Positions 48,495 through 56,137 of a DNA stretch of 64,000 nt are shown one piece after another. Every line of letters starts with the position of its first letter. The first letter of the stretch is position 1. The stretch is taken from NCBI GenBank assembly GCA_030425145.1, contig JAUHVK010000002.1, positions 62,001 to 126,000 on the forward strand. Reading direction: 5' to 3'. A program made the position numbers and the translations under genes. A model generated the notes under the pieces. The model worked only from the letters and a program-made list of their open reading frames with translations. It made no database searches and had not been told where the DNA came from. Source of the DNA: Alphaproteobacteria bacterium. GTDB lineage: Bacteria > Pseudomonadota > Alphaproteobacteria > Rhodobacterales > Rhodobacteraceae.

Positions 48495-50267
48495 TTACAT
48501 GAACATCGCCAGAAGGCCGAGGAACGGTAGCGCCATCATCAGATCCGCAATGCCGCCGGCATCGCCATCGTCCTCGTCTTCGTCTTCGTCTTCAAATTCA
48601 ACCGCCTGAGCCTCTTCGAACGCGAGCGTTTCCTCGATGCCCGACGCTTCAACGGTCGGAAAGTCGATACCCGAAGGTGCGTTGGCGGGATCAAGCGCAG
48701 GGTCGTTTTCAGAGAAATCGTCGATCATCGGCTCCGGCAAATCCTCGGGCGACTCTTCCGAAATGACATCTTGAAATCCTTGCGACGGGGTGAACCCGAA
48801 CATGCGCACCTGCATGATCTCACCCTGATCCATCTGCACCGACAACGTCGTACCATCCATGACGAGACCGGGATCAACGTCTTCGACAACTGCGTCTGAT
48901 CTGCTGTTGCCGATGGCCGAGCCCTCCTCGACGCCCAATACGGAAATCTCGACCAGACCCGCGTCGCTCACCAACCCCGAAAAGTCGACCTCGGTATCGG
49001 CGCCTTCTTCGTTTGTTGCCGCGATGTAGAACAAAAGTTCGTCCGGTTCCCAGTACGCGTGTAGGGAAATCCCGTCTTCCTCGACCTCGGTATCGGTCCA
49101 GGAGTTCGGCACAAGATCAACCACAGTTTTGCCCGGCAGGGCCTCCTGCATCATGTTGAACATTGCCCCGCCCGGCGTCAGGTCTGTCTGACCATCATCA
49201 ACGCTCAGCGTGTTCGCCGTGTTCTGAATAAGCGGCCACACATGCGCCTGCTCCACATCATAGCGCAAGAACTCTTCCATGATGTCGATCATCTCATGCG
49301 ACTGGAAAAGGCCGTAATCGCTGGAGCGGTCCAGGCTATCGGAATAGCCCGCAGTGTTCCATTCGGTTACCGCAATCTGCGCATCGGGGATCTGCTCCCC
49401 CCAAGTCTCGTCGGTGTTATTCAGGAAGAACGTGCGCTGACCTTCGTCCACCTGCCCGCGCGAATAGACATGCACCGCCACCTGATCGACCGCCGCGCGC
49501 TCTGCCTCGGTGTCGAATTCGGCAAGGATCATTTCGTTGGCGACATGGGTCCAATTGATCGCACCAGAGGTGTAGAGGCTGTCTTCGCCAAGGGTGAGCC
49601 CATAGGACTCGTTCAAATCGGCGAGGATGTCGGCGCTCGACATGTCGGGGCTGAAATCGTCGGTCAGACGAGCAAAATCGAAATTGGCACCCGACTGCAC
49701 GATGATCTCGGCATCCGAGCCTTGGAGGTTCAGCTCGTCATCGACAATGACCGCCATTTCGCTGGCAAGACGGCCATACTCGACCGAGGACATCTGCCCG
49801 CTGCCCCAGTATTCATTTCCCAACTCAAAAGCTTCGATCTCGGCATCGCCGTGAACACCCGTCACCACATCGCGGACAAATCCACGCAATGCGGTTTCGT
49901 CGATGGCGGCAAACCGGTCGCCATTGGCATCCGTGCTGTCCGACAAAAGATCGCGCGTGGGGATCACGATGGTGACGGACAGGCCTTCTTCGGCGGCATA
50001 GTCCAGCGCGTCGTTCAAAGGAATGAACTCGCGCAGTTCGCCGGTATCGCGGTCGGAAACAATCGTCGCGTTGGGATCAGTGATGTCGAAATAGCGTTCG
50101 GTCAGCGCACCGCCCGGATAGCGGAACGACCCGACGCCCAGCTCTTCGATCAGGCGATCATACTCGCCGCCCTGCTCAAGCGTCGATCGTGTGGCGAGCA
50201 CATTTGCGCCAAAAAGGCTTTGTGTGGCCTCTGATCCCATGAATCCATAGGCAGTAATATCAGGCAT
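48495..50267 (-). CDS. Clan GH-A-like glycosidase with acidic/hydrophobic C-terminus
   Basis: 590 residues. A (beta/alpha)8-type core has the acid/base Glu152 in E-L-G-N-E-Y-W and the nucleophile Glu302 in V-T-E-W-N, a spacing of 150 typical of GH39/51/79-like enzymes. A beta-sandwich follows (about 400-520), then a disordered acidic linker, an eight-to-ten residue D/E run (about 556-567) and a hydrophobic end (DLMMALPFLGLLAMFM). No N-terminal signal peptide is seen. Substrate unknown; an exopolysaccharide is plausible. A 12-codon ORF with a good Shine-Dalgarno overlaps its start, while its own ATG has none. Confidence 0.72.
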   Translation of the reverse strand: MPDITAYGFMGSEATQSLFGANVLATRSTLEQGGEYDRLIEELGVGSFRYPGGALTERYFDITDPNATIVSDRDTGELREFIPLNDALDYAAEEGLSVTIVIPTRDLLSDSTDANGDRFAAIDETALRGFVRDVVTGVHGDAEIEAFELGNEYWGSGQMSSVEYGRLASEMAVIVDDELNLQGSDAEIIVQSGANFDFARLTDDFSPDMSSADILADLNESYGLTLGEDSLYTSGAINWTHVANEMILAEFDTEAERAAVDQVAVHVYSRGQVDEGQRTFFLNNTDETWGEQIPDAQIAVTEWNTAGYSDSLDRSSDYGLFQSHEMIDIMEEFLRYDVEQAHVWPLIQNTANTLSVDDGQTDLTPGGAMFNMMQEALPGKTVVDLVPNSWTDTEVEEDGISLHAYWEPDELLFYIAATNEEGADTEVDFSGLVSDAGLVEISVLGVEEGSAIGNSRSDAVVEDVDPGLVMDGTTLSVQMDQGEIMQVRMFGFTPSQGFQDVISEESPEDLPEPMIDDFSENDPALDPANAPSGIDFPTVEASGIEETLAFEEAQAVEFEDEDEDEDDGDAGGIADLMMALPFLGLLAMFM

Positions 50268-50298
50268 AAATGCGGCATCCGAATGAGCAGGTGATCAT
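50260..50298 (-). CDS. Short upstream ORF overlapping the glycosidase start
   Basis: 12 codons plus stop from the ATG at 50298, preceded by GAGGAGAAACT. The frame differs from the glycosidase, whose ATG lies within the last codons of this ORF. The arrangement fits translational coupling by a leader peptide (it contains two Cys). It could also mark an old frameshift of the true N-terminus, but the encoded residues do not look like a signal peptide. Confidence 0.35.
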   Translation of the reverse strand: MITCSFGCRIYA

Positions 50299-50583
50299 AG
50301 TTTCTCCTCATTTTTGCCTAGATGTCTCTAGGATTGTTAAAACGTGCCCTATTTTCGCCGTTATTGTATGTCCGGCCTGAACAGTGGGTACTGTCCACCT
50401 GCAATTGTCTTGCCAGCTTGACTGGCGGCCTTTGGAAAATTGTCCGAATCGCCCCATTTTTTCCCGTCGGGCGCCGCAAGATCGCGCCCTTCGGGAACCA
50501 CATCGCCCCTTGCCTTTAGCGGATCGTTGATCGTAGGCTGCCAAAAAAGGTTTAACGCTAAACAGTTTCGCAGGGAGGCGCCC
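50268..50583. promoter_or_regulatory. Divergent promoter region between glycosidase and pdhA
   Basis: 316 bp without a credible protein gene other than the short ORF. For pdhA, TTGATC (50527-50532) and TTTAAC (50551-50556) are 18 bases apart and form a weak promoter. The inverted repeat GTTTA-ACGC-TAAAC (50550-50563) overlaps its -10 and may be an operator. GGGAGG precedes the pdhA ATG by five bases. I saw no clear promoter for the glycosidase. Confidence 0.4.
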
Positions 50584-51597
50584 ATGGCGGCACGCAAAAC
50601 ATCGGCCAAGGCAGCAAGCCAGCCGAATGTCTCGGCAGAGGAACTCACAGCCTATTACCGCGACATGCTGCTGATCCGGCGGTTCGAGGAAAAGGCCGGC
50701 CAGCTCTACGGCATGGGTCTCATCGGCGGGTTCTGTCACCTCTACATCGGTCAGGAGGCCGTGGTCGTCGGGCTTGAGGCCGCCGCCGACGAAGGGGACA
50801 AGCGCATCACCTCCTACCGCGATCACGGTCACATGCTGGCCTGCGGCATGGACCCGAACGGCGTGATGGCCGAACTCACCGGGCGTGAGGGCGGCTATTC
50901 CAAAGGCAAAGGCGGCTCCATGCACATGTTCTCCAAGGAAAAAGATTTCTACGGCGGACACGGCATCGTTGGCGCGCAGGTGCCGCTGGGCGCGGGCCTT
51001 GCCTTTGCCGACAAATACAAGGGCACCGACCGTGTGACCTTCACCTATTTCGGCGATGGCGCCGCCAACCAGGGCCAGGTCTACGAGACCTTCAACATGG
51101 CCGCGCTTTGGCAGCTTCCGGTGATTTTCGTCATTGAAAACAACCAGTACGCCATGGGCACCGCGCAGCGCCGGTCAACCTCGACCCCCGATCTGCACAC
51201 CCGCGGCGAGGCCTTCGGCATTCCCGGAGAAGCGGTTGACGGCATGGACGTCCTTGCAGTCAAGGCCGCTGGCGACAAGGCGGTCAAACACTGCCGCTCT
51301 GGCAAAGGCCCCTACATTCTCGAGGTTAAAACCTACCGCTATCGCGGCCACTCCATGTCGGACCCGGCCAAATACCGCACCCGCGAAGAGGTGCAGAAAA
51401 TGCGCGAGGAACGCGACGCCATCGAACATGTCCGCGAAATGCTGCTGACCGGCAAACACGCGACCGAGGACGACCTCAAAGCCATCGACAAAGAGATCAA
51501 GGCCATCGTCAACGCCAGCGCCGATTTCGCCCGCGAAAGCCCGGAACCGAGCCTCGATGAACTCTGGACAGATATTTACGCAGAGGAGGCCGTGTGA
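50584..51597 (+). CDS. pdhA: Pyruvate dehydrogenase E1 component, alpha subunit
   Basis: 337 residues from the ATG at 50584 with GGGAGG upstream. ThDP-binding motif [20 protein letters not shown] through VIENN is complete, and the phosphorylation-loop-like segment [20 protein letters not shown] is conserved with E1 of pyruvate. With PdhB it decarboxylates pyruvate and reductively acetylates the E2 lipoyl group. Stop overlaps the pdhB start region by one base. Confidence 0.96.
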   Translation: MAARKTSAKAASQPNVSAEELTAYYRDMLLIRRFEEKAGQLYGMGLIGGFCHLYIGQEAVVVGLEAAADEGDKRITSYRDHGHMLACGMDPNGVMAELTGREGGYSKGKGGSMHMFSKEKDFYGGHGIVGAQVPLGAGLAFADKYKGTDRVTFTYFGDGAANQGQVYETFNMAALWQLPVIFVIENNQYAMGTAQRRSTSTPDLHTRGEAFGIPGEAVDGMDVLAVKAAGDKAVKHCRSGKGPYILEVKTYRYRGHSMSDPAKYRTREEVQKMREERDAIEHVREMLLTGKHATEDDLKAIDKEIKAIVNASADFARESPEPSLDELWTDIYAEEAV

Positions 51598-52967
51598 TGG
51601 CGACCGAAGTACTCATGCCCGCCCTCTCGCCCACCATGGAAGAAGGCACGCTGGCCAAATGGCTGGTCAAGGAAGGCGACACGGTCAATGCCGGTGACAT
51701 CCTGGCCGAGATCGAAACCGACAAGGCGACGATGGAATTCGAAGCCGTGGATGAAGGCACAGTCGGCAAGATCCTCATCCCAGAAGGCACCGAAGGCGTG
51801 CGCGTCAACACCCCCATCGCGGTGCTGGTCGAAGATGGCGAAAGCGTTGCCGATGCAACCCCGTCGGCCCCGACGGCGACGGCTGCACCGGTCGTGGCGG
51901 CGCCGAGCACCCCTGCCAAACCTGCGGCAGCGGAACCCGCCTTGGCAGCGCCCAAGGCCGAAGCCCCTTGGCCGGAAGGCACCAAGACCAAACAGACAAC
52001 CGTCCGCGAAGCGCTCCGCGATGCGATGGCCGAAGAGATGCGCCGCGACGAGGACGTGTTCCTCATGGGCGAAGAGGTCGGCGAATACCAGGGCGCCTAC
52101 AAGATCAGCCAGGGCCTGCTGGACGAATTCGGCGCGCGCCGGGTGATGGATACGCCGATCACAGAACACGGCTTCACCGGCATCGCTGTTGGTGCCGCTT
52201 TCGGTGGCCTGCGCCCGATTGTCGAATTCATGACGTTCAACTTCGCCATGCAAGCCATTGACCAGATTATCAATTCCGCGGCTAAGACGCTCTACATGTC
52301 CGGCGGACAGATGGGCGCTCCGATGGTATTCCGCGGCCCCAATGGCGCCGCCGCCCGCGTGGGCGCGCAGCACAGCCAGGACTACGCCGCGTGGTACGCG
52401 CACATCCCCGGCCTGAAAGTTGTGATGCCGTACTCGGCCTCAGACGCCAAAGGTCTGCTGAAAACCGCGATCCGCGATCCGAACCCAGTGATCTTCCTCG
52501 AAAACGAAATCCTCTACGGCAAGAGCTTCGATGTCCCCGAGATCGAGGATTACACCGTTCCCTTCGGCAAGGCCCGCGTCTGGCGCGAAGGCACGGCCCT
52601 GACCATCGTCAGCTTCGGCATCGGCATGACTTATGCCTTGGAAGCTGCTGAAAAGCTTGCACAAGACGGGATTGAAGCCGAAGTGATCGACCTGCGCACC
52701 CTGCGCCCGATCGATTACGACGCGGTGATCGCCTCGGTGCAGAAGACCAACCGCTGCATCACGGTCGAGGAAGGCTTCCCTGTCGGCGCCATCGGCAACC
52801 ACCTGTCAGCCGTCATCATGGAACGCGCGTTTGATTATCTCGACGCGCCGGTGCTGAACCTGACCGGCAAGGACGTCCCCATGCCCTATGCCGCGAACCT
52901 CGAAAAACACGCGCTGGTGACCACGGCCGAAGTGATCGAGGCGGCGAAAAAGGTCTGCTACCGATGA
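51597..52967 (+). CDS. pdhB: Pyruvate dehydrogenase E1 beta subunit with N-terminal lipoyl domain
   Basis: 456 residues from the ATG at 51597, seven bases after AGGAGG; a GTG one codon upstream is possible. Residues 1-80 are a lipoyl domain with Lys43 in T-D-K-A, then an Ala/Pro linker (about 80-130), then the transketolase-like E1 beta domain ([33 protein letters not shown]). The lipoyl domain almost duplicates that of PdhC, a feature of alphaproteobacterial PdhB. Linker composition is flexible and Ala/Pro-rich. Confidence 0.96.
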   Translation: MATEVLMPALSPTMEEGTLAKWLVKEGDTVNAGDILAEIETDKATMEFEAVDEGTVGKILIPEGTEGVRVNTPIAVLVEDGESVADATPSAPTATAAPVVAAPSTPAKPAAAEPALAAPKAEAPWPEGTKTKQTTVREALRDAMAEEMRRDEDVFLMGEEVGEYQGAYKISQGLLDEFGARRVMDTPITEHGFTGIAVGAAFGGLRPIVEFMTFNFAMQAIDQIINSAAKTLYMSGGQMGAPMVFRGPNGAAARVGAQHSQDYAAWYAHIPGLKVVMPYSASDAKGLLKTAIRDPNPVIFLENEILYGKSFDVPEIEDYTVPFGKARVWREGTALTIVSFGIGMTYALEAAEKLAQDGIEAEVIDLRTLRPIDYDAVIASVQKTNRCITVEEGFPVGAIGNHLSAVIMERAFDYLDAPVLNLTGKDVPMPYAANLEKHALVTTAEVIEAAKKVCYR

Positions 52968-53218
52968 ATAGTGACCTGACCGTCCGCACCCGCGACGTCG
53001 CCCGCGAGGCCTATCACGTGGTCACGCCCGAAGGCGCGGCCTTCGTTCCGGAATGCCTGATGGACAAATTCCCGAATGAGGCCCGCCCCTCGCACCAATC
53101 GGCCTATGAATGGATCGGCGCGCACAAGCACCAGATCACACGCGCGGTTGCGACGCTGAAAGCCGGGAAACTGCCCAAAAACCCTTATGACCTCATCACC
53201 CTGATCGAGGAGACCTGA
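52964..53218 (+). CDS. Small conserved-type protein between pdhB and pdhC
   Basis: 84 residues, cytoplasmic, with [22 protein letters not shown] and [19 protein letters not shown] followed by [18 protein letters not shown]. It may belong to DUF5076, which I recall only loosely. Its ATG overlaps the pdhB stop by four bases, and pdhC starts one base after its stop. Its position fixes coexpression with the complex; function unknown. Confidence 0.72.
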   Translation: MNSDLTVRTRDVAREAYHVVTPEGAAFVPECLMDKFPNEARPSHQSAYEWIGAHKHQITRAVATLKAGKLPKNPYDLITLIEET

Positions 53219-53219
53219 C

Positions 53220-54509
53220 ATGCCGATCGAAATCCTTATGCCCGCCCTCTCGCCCACGATGGAGGAAGGCACACTGGCAAAATGGCTGGTCAAGGAAGGC
53301 GACGCGGTGTCTTCGGGCGACGTGATCGCCGAGATCGAAACCGACAAGGCAACAATGGAATTCGAAGCCGTTGATGATGGTGTGATCGGCAAGATCCTCG
53401 TGTCCGAAGGCACGGCGGACGTAAAGGTCAACACACCCATCGCGATGCTGCTCGAAGACGGCGAAAGCGCCGATGATCTGGGCGCGGCACCGACCCCCAC
53501 ACCGCAGGCGGCCCCGTCCAAACCCGCCGCACCAGCGCCTGCTGCCACGCAAGCTGCAACACCTGCAGCGCCCGCCAAGAGCGGCGACCGCGTTTTCGCC
53601 TCCCCCCTCGCGCGCCGCATCGCCGCCGACAAAGGGTTGGACCTCAGCCAGATCACGGGTTCCGGCCCGCGCGGACGCATCGTCAAAGCCGATGTCGAAA
53701 GCGCCAGCCCACAGAGTACCACCGCCACGGCGCAAGCCGCCGCACCTGCCGCCACCGCTCCGACACCGGCTGCAAAACCGGTCGATGCCAGCGCCATCGC
53801 CAGGATGTACGAGGGCCGCGCCCATACGGAACTGCCGCTCGACGGCATGCGCAAGACCATCGCCGCACGGCTGACCGAGGCAAAACAGACCATCCCGCAT
53901 TTCTACCTGCGCCGGTCCGTCACCCTCGACCCGCTCATGGCATTCCGCGCCCAGCTCAACGCACAACTCGAAAAGCGCGGCGTTAAACTCAGCGTCAACG
54001 ATTTCATCATCAAGGCCTGCGCTCTGGCCCTGCAACAGGTGCCCGCCGCAAACGCCGTCTGGGCTGGCGACCGTATTCTGCAACTGGAGCCTTCGGATGT
54101 GGCCGTCGCCGTCGCCATTGAAGGCGGTCTATTCACACCCGTTCTGAAAGACGCACACCAGAAATCCCTGTCGGCGCTCTCGTCCGAAATGAAAGACCTC
54201 GCCACTCGCGCCCGCGACCGCAAACTCGCGCCACATGAATACCAAGGCGGCAGCTTTGCGATCTCCAACCTGGGGATGTTCGGCATCGAAAACTTCGATG
54301 CCGTGATCAACCCACCTCACGGCGCCATCCTCGCCGTTGGCGCAGGCTTGAAAAAACCTGTGGTCGGAGACGACGGCAACCTCACAGTTGCCACGGTCAT
54401 GTCGATGACCCTCTCGGTCGATCACCGCGTAATCGATGGGGCCTTGGGCGCAGAACTTCTGCAAGCGATCGTCGACAACCTGGAAAACCCGATGGCCATG
54501 CTGGCCTGA
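53220..54509 (+). CDS. pdhC: Dihydrolipoamide acetyltransferase (E2) of pyruvate dehydrogenase
   Basis: 429 residues: lipoyl domain with Lys43, Ala/Pro-rich linker, peripheral-subunit-binding domain ([19 protein letters not shown] at about 125-145), second linker, and the catalytic domain to the end with V-D-H-R-V-I-D-G, carrying the active His. It transfers acetyl groups to CoA. Only one lipoyl domain is present, with the second supplied by PdhB. The E3 gene (lpd) is not in the window. After its stop lie the repeated elements at 54511-54619. Confidence 0.97.
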   Translation: MPIEILMPALSPTMEEGTLAKWLVKEGDAVSSGDVIAEIETDKATMEFEAVDDGVIGKILVSEGTADVKVNTPIAMLLEDGESADDLGAAPTPTPQAAPSKPAAPAPAATQAATPAAPAKSGDRVFASPLARRIAADKGLDLSQITGSGPRGRIVKADVESASPQSTTATAQAAAPAATAPTPAAKPVDASAIARMYEGRAHTELPLDGMRKTIAARLTEAKQTIPHFYLRRSVTLDPLMAFRAQLNAQLEKRGVKLSVNDFIIKACALALQQVPAANAVWAGDRILQLEPSDVAVAVAIEGGLFTPVLKDAHQKSLSALSSEMKDLATRARDRKLAPHEYQGGSFAISNLGMFGIENFDAVINPPHGAILAVGAGLKKPVVGDDGNLTVATVMSMTLSVDHRVIDGALGAELLQAIVDNLENPMAMLA

Positions 54510-54510
54510 T

Positions 54511-54545
54511 CGGGTCTTCTCTGGTTCACAAATACTTCGGGGGAG
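54511..54545 (-). repeat. GTATTT...AGAAGA intergenic element, copy 4
   Basis: Minus strand CCCCGAAGTATTTGTGAACC then AGAGAAGACCCG. It differs from copy 2 at 41050-41081 mainly by one base in the TATTTxTG region. Two further hairpins, GTCGCC/GGCGAC (54545-54561) and GGGGGC/GCCCCC (about 54562-54576), separate it from the double hairpin. Confidence 0.6.
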
Positions 54546-54577
54546 TCGCCTGAAGGGCGACGGGGGCAGCGCCCCCA

Positions 54578-54619
54578 TGTTTCCGCCACCGGAAACAGGC
54601 GATGCGTCACCGCATCGCC
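54578..54619. terminator. Double stem-loop, copy 2 of the composite seen after gph
   Basis: Hairpin A spans 54578-54597 (8-bp stem with core TTTCCG/CGGAAA, loop CCAC), hairpin B 54598-54619 (stem GGCGATGCG/CGCATCGCC, loop TCAC). It lies nine bases after the cysE stop on the minus strand and between convergent pdhC and cysE. Same order relative to the upstream gene as copy 1. Confidence 0.6.
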
Positions 54620-54627
54620 CACCAACA

Positions 54628-55437
54628 TTACGCGCCGGAGCGCAAAATCTGATCCATGCTGATCGCAGGCTGCGAACACCCGGCCTCACCCACGATCCGC
54701 GCAGGCACGCCGGCCACGGTTTTGCAGGGCGGCACTTCCTCCAGCACCACGGACCCCGCCGCGACACGCGAACAATTGCCAACCTTTATATTGCCCAGCA
54801 CCTTCGCACCGGCCCCGATCAGAACACCGTCGCCGATCTTCGGATGGCGGTCTTCCTCTTCCTTGCCGGTCCCACCCAGCGTCACGGAATGCAGCATCGA
54901 CACGTTGTCGCCCACCACAGCCGTTTCCCCGATCACGATGGAATGGGCGTGGTCGATCATGATCCCCTGCCCGATCTTCGCGGCCGGGTGAATGTCGACG
55001 CCAAACGCCTCTGAGCAGCGCATTTGTACGAAATAGGCCAGATCCGTCCGCCCCTGCCGCCAGAGCCAATTGCCCACGCGGTAGCACTGGATCGCCTGGA
55101 ATCCCTTGAAGAACAGCAGCGGCTGCAGGAACCGATGGCAGGCCGGGTCGCGCTCATTGACCGCGACAATATCCGCCCGCGCCGCCATCGCGAGATCCGG
55201 GTCGGACGCAAAGGCTTCATCACAAATCTCGCGCAGGATCTGCTCGGTCATCTCACCATTGGCCAGCTTGAGCGAAATACGGTAGCTCAGCGCCCGCTCT
55301 AGGCTTGGATGGTGCAGAACCGAGTAATGGATCATGCCCCCCAGCAGCGGCTCCTTGGCCACCGCCTCGTCCGCTTCCTTGACGATGCGGGCCCAGACCG
55401 GGTCGACCGATGCGAGTTTCGCGCGTGTTTCTGCCAT
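54628..55437 (-). CDS. cysE: Serine O-acetyltransferase
   Basis: 269 residues, normal for CysE. N-terminal helical domain (about 1-145) and a left-handed beta-helix with hexapeptides (VDIHPAAKIGQGIMIDHAHSIVIGETAVVGDN), including the catalytic D-H pair in I-D-H-A-H. Later AKVLGNIKVGNCSRVAAGSVV. It makes O-acetylserine for cysteine synthesis. Divergent from the DksA-like gene, with the short 83-bp gap serving both. Confidence 0.95.
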   Translation of the reverse strand: MAETRAKLASVDPVWARIVKEADEAVAKEPLLGGMIHYSVLHHPSLERALSYRISLKLANGEMTEQILREICDEAFASDPDLAMAARADIVAVNERDPACHRFLQPLLFFKGFQAIQCYRVGNWLWRQGRTDLAYFVQMRCSEAFGVDIHPAAKIGQGIMIDHAHSIVIGETAVVGDNVSMLHSVTLGGTGKEEEDRHPKIGDGVLIGAGAKVLGNIKVGNCSRVAAGSVVLEEVPPCKTVAGVPARIVGEAGCSQPAISMDQILRSGA

Positions 55438-55520
55438 GCCATCTCTCCTTTGACGGTCAGACTTTAGCAGATAGGATCCAAATTCGAAAACGCAAAGCCG
55501 TGATGTGAAGGATCAGCATT

Positions 55521-55859
55521 TTGAATGACGCAGAGCGCAGCAGGTTTCAGGCTCTGATCACCGGCAGGCTCGCCGATCTCGATGCCGAAGACAGCCTTGG
55601 CCGCGACGGGCAATCGGTTGTCACACTGGACCAACAGGCCGTGGGTCGTCTCTCTCGGCAGGATGCCCTGCTCAGCCAGTCCATGGCAAAAGCCACCCAA
55701 TCCCGACGCGACGCGCAGCGCAAGGCGTTGCACGCAGCGCTGGTGCGGATCGACGACGGCGAATTCGGCTATTGCGAGGATTGCGGCGAAGAGATCGCGC
55801 CGAAACGGCTCGAACTCGATCCCACCGCCCGCCGCTGCATCAGCTGCGCATCAGGCTGA
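55521..55859 (+). CDS. DksA/TraR-family zinc-finger protein
   Basis: 112 residues: a helical N-terminal part including a coiled-coil-like segment rich in Gln, Ser and Arg (about 50-80), then the C4 zinc finger with CEDCGEEI and CISCA. Shorter than DksA (151 aa), so it belongs to the short TraR/C4-type group that binds RNA polymerase in its secondary channel. The last 91 bases overlap an opposite ORF from the GTA side. Role not determined by sequence. Confidence 0.85.
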   Translation: MNDAERSRFQALITGRLADLDAEDSLGRDGQSVVTLDQQAVGRLSRQDALLSQSMAKATQSRRDAQRKALHAALVRIDDGEFGYCEDCGEEIAPKRLELDPTARRCISCASG

Positions 55860-56137
55860 TCCAGCTGCGCTTTCAAGGCATTCAACACACAGATCCACGC
55901 CGACAAGCCCTCGCCTGTCTGGAACGATGCATCGCCCCTCCTGCCATATCGCAAAGACGATGCCAACAGGCTGCCATCGCCAAACACGGGATGTGCGGCG
56001 CAATGGCTGCGCCGATAGGCTTCCGCCACATCGGCCTGCCGGATCAATGCGACAGCCACAGAGTCCCGGCACTCCGGCGCAGCCCCGGACACAGCCGAGA
56101 CTGCGGCCAGAACGTCGTTATAGATCACCGGGATCAC
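55769..56137 (-). CDS. Small ORF translationally coupled to GTA gp15
   Basis: 122 residues from a GTG at 56137 whose codon overlaps the gp15 stop (GTGA), as several GTA genes overlap each other. The first 90 residues look like real protein (RDSVAVALIRQADVAEAYRRSHCAAHPVFGDGS), with a His-Cys-rich HCAAHP segment. The C-terminal 30 residues are antisense to the DksA-like gene and look Ser-rich and artificial, so the true end or the reality of the gene is uncertain. I do not recognise the family. Confidence 0.5.
   Translation of the reverse strand: MIPVIYNDVLAAVSAVSGAAPECRDSVAVALIRQADVAEAYRRSHCAAHPVFGDGSLLASSLRYGRRGDASFQTGEGLSAWICVLNALKAQLDQPDAQLMQRRAVGSSSSRFGAISSPQSSQ

Noticed and set aside
50308-50961. 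A 217-codon minus-strand frame across the pdhA start
   Set aside because: It is antisense to pdhA for most of its length and has no domain.
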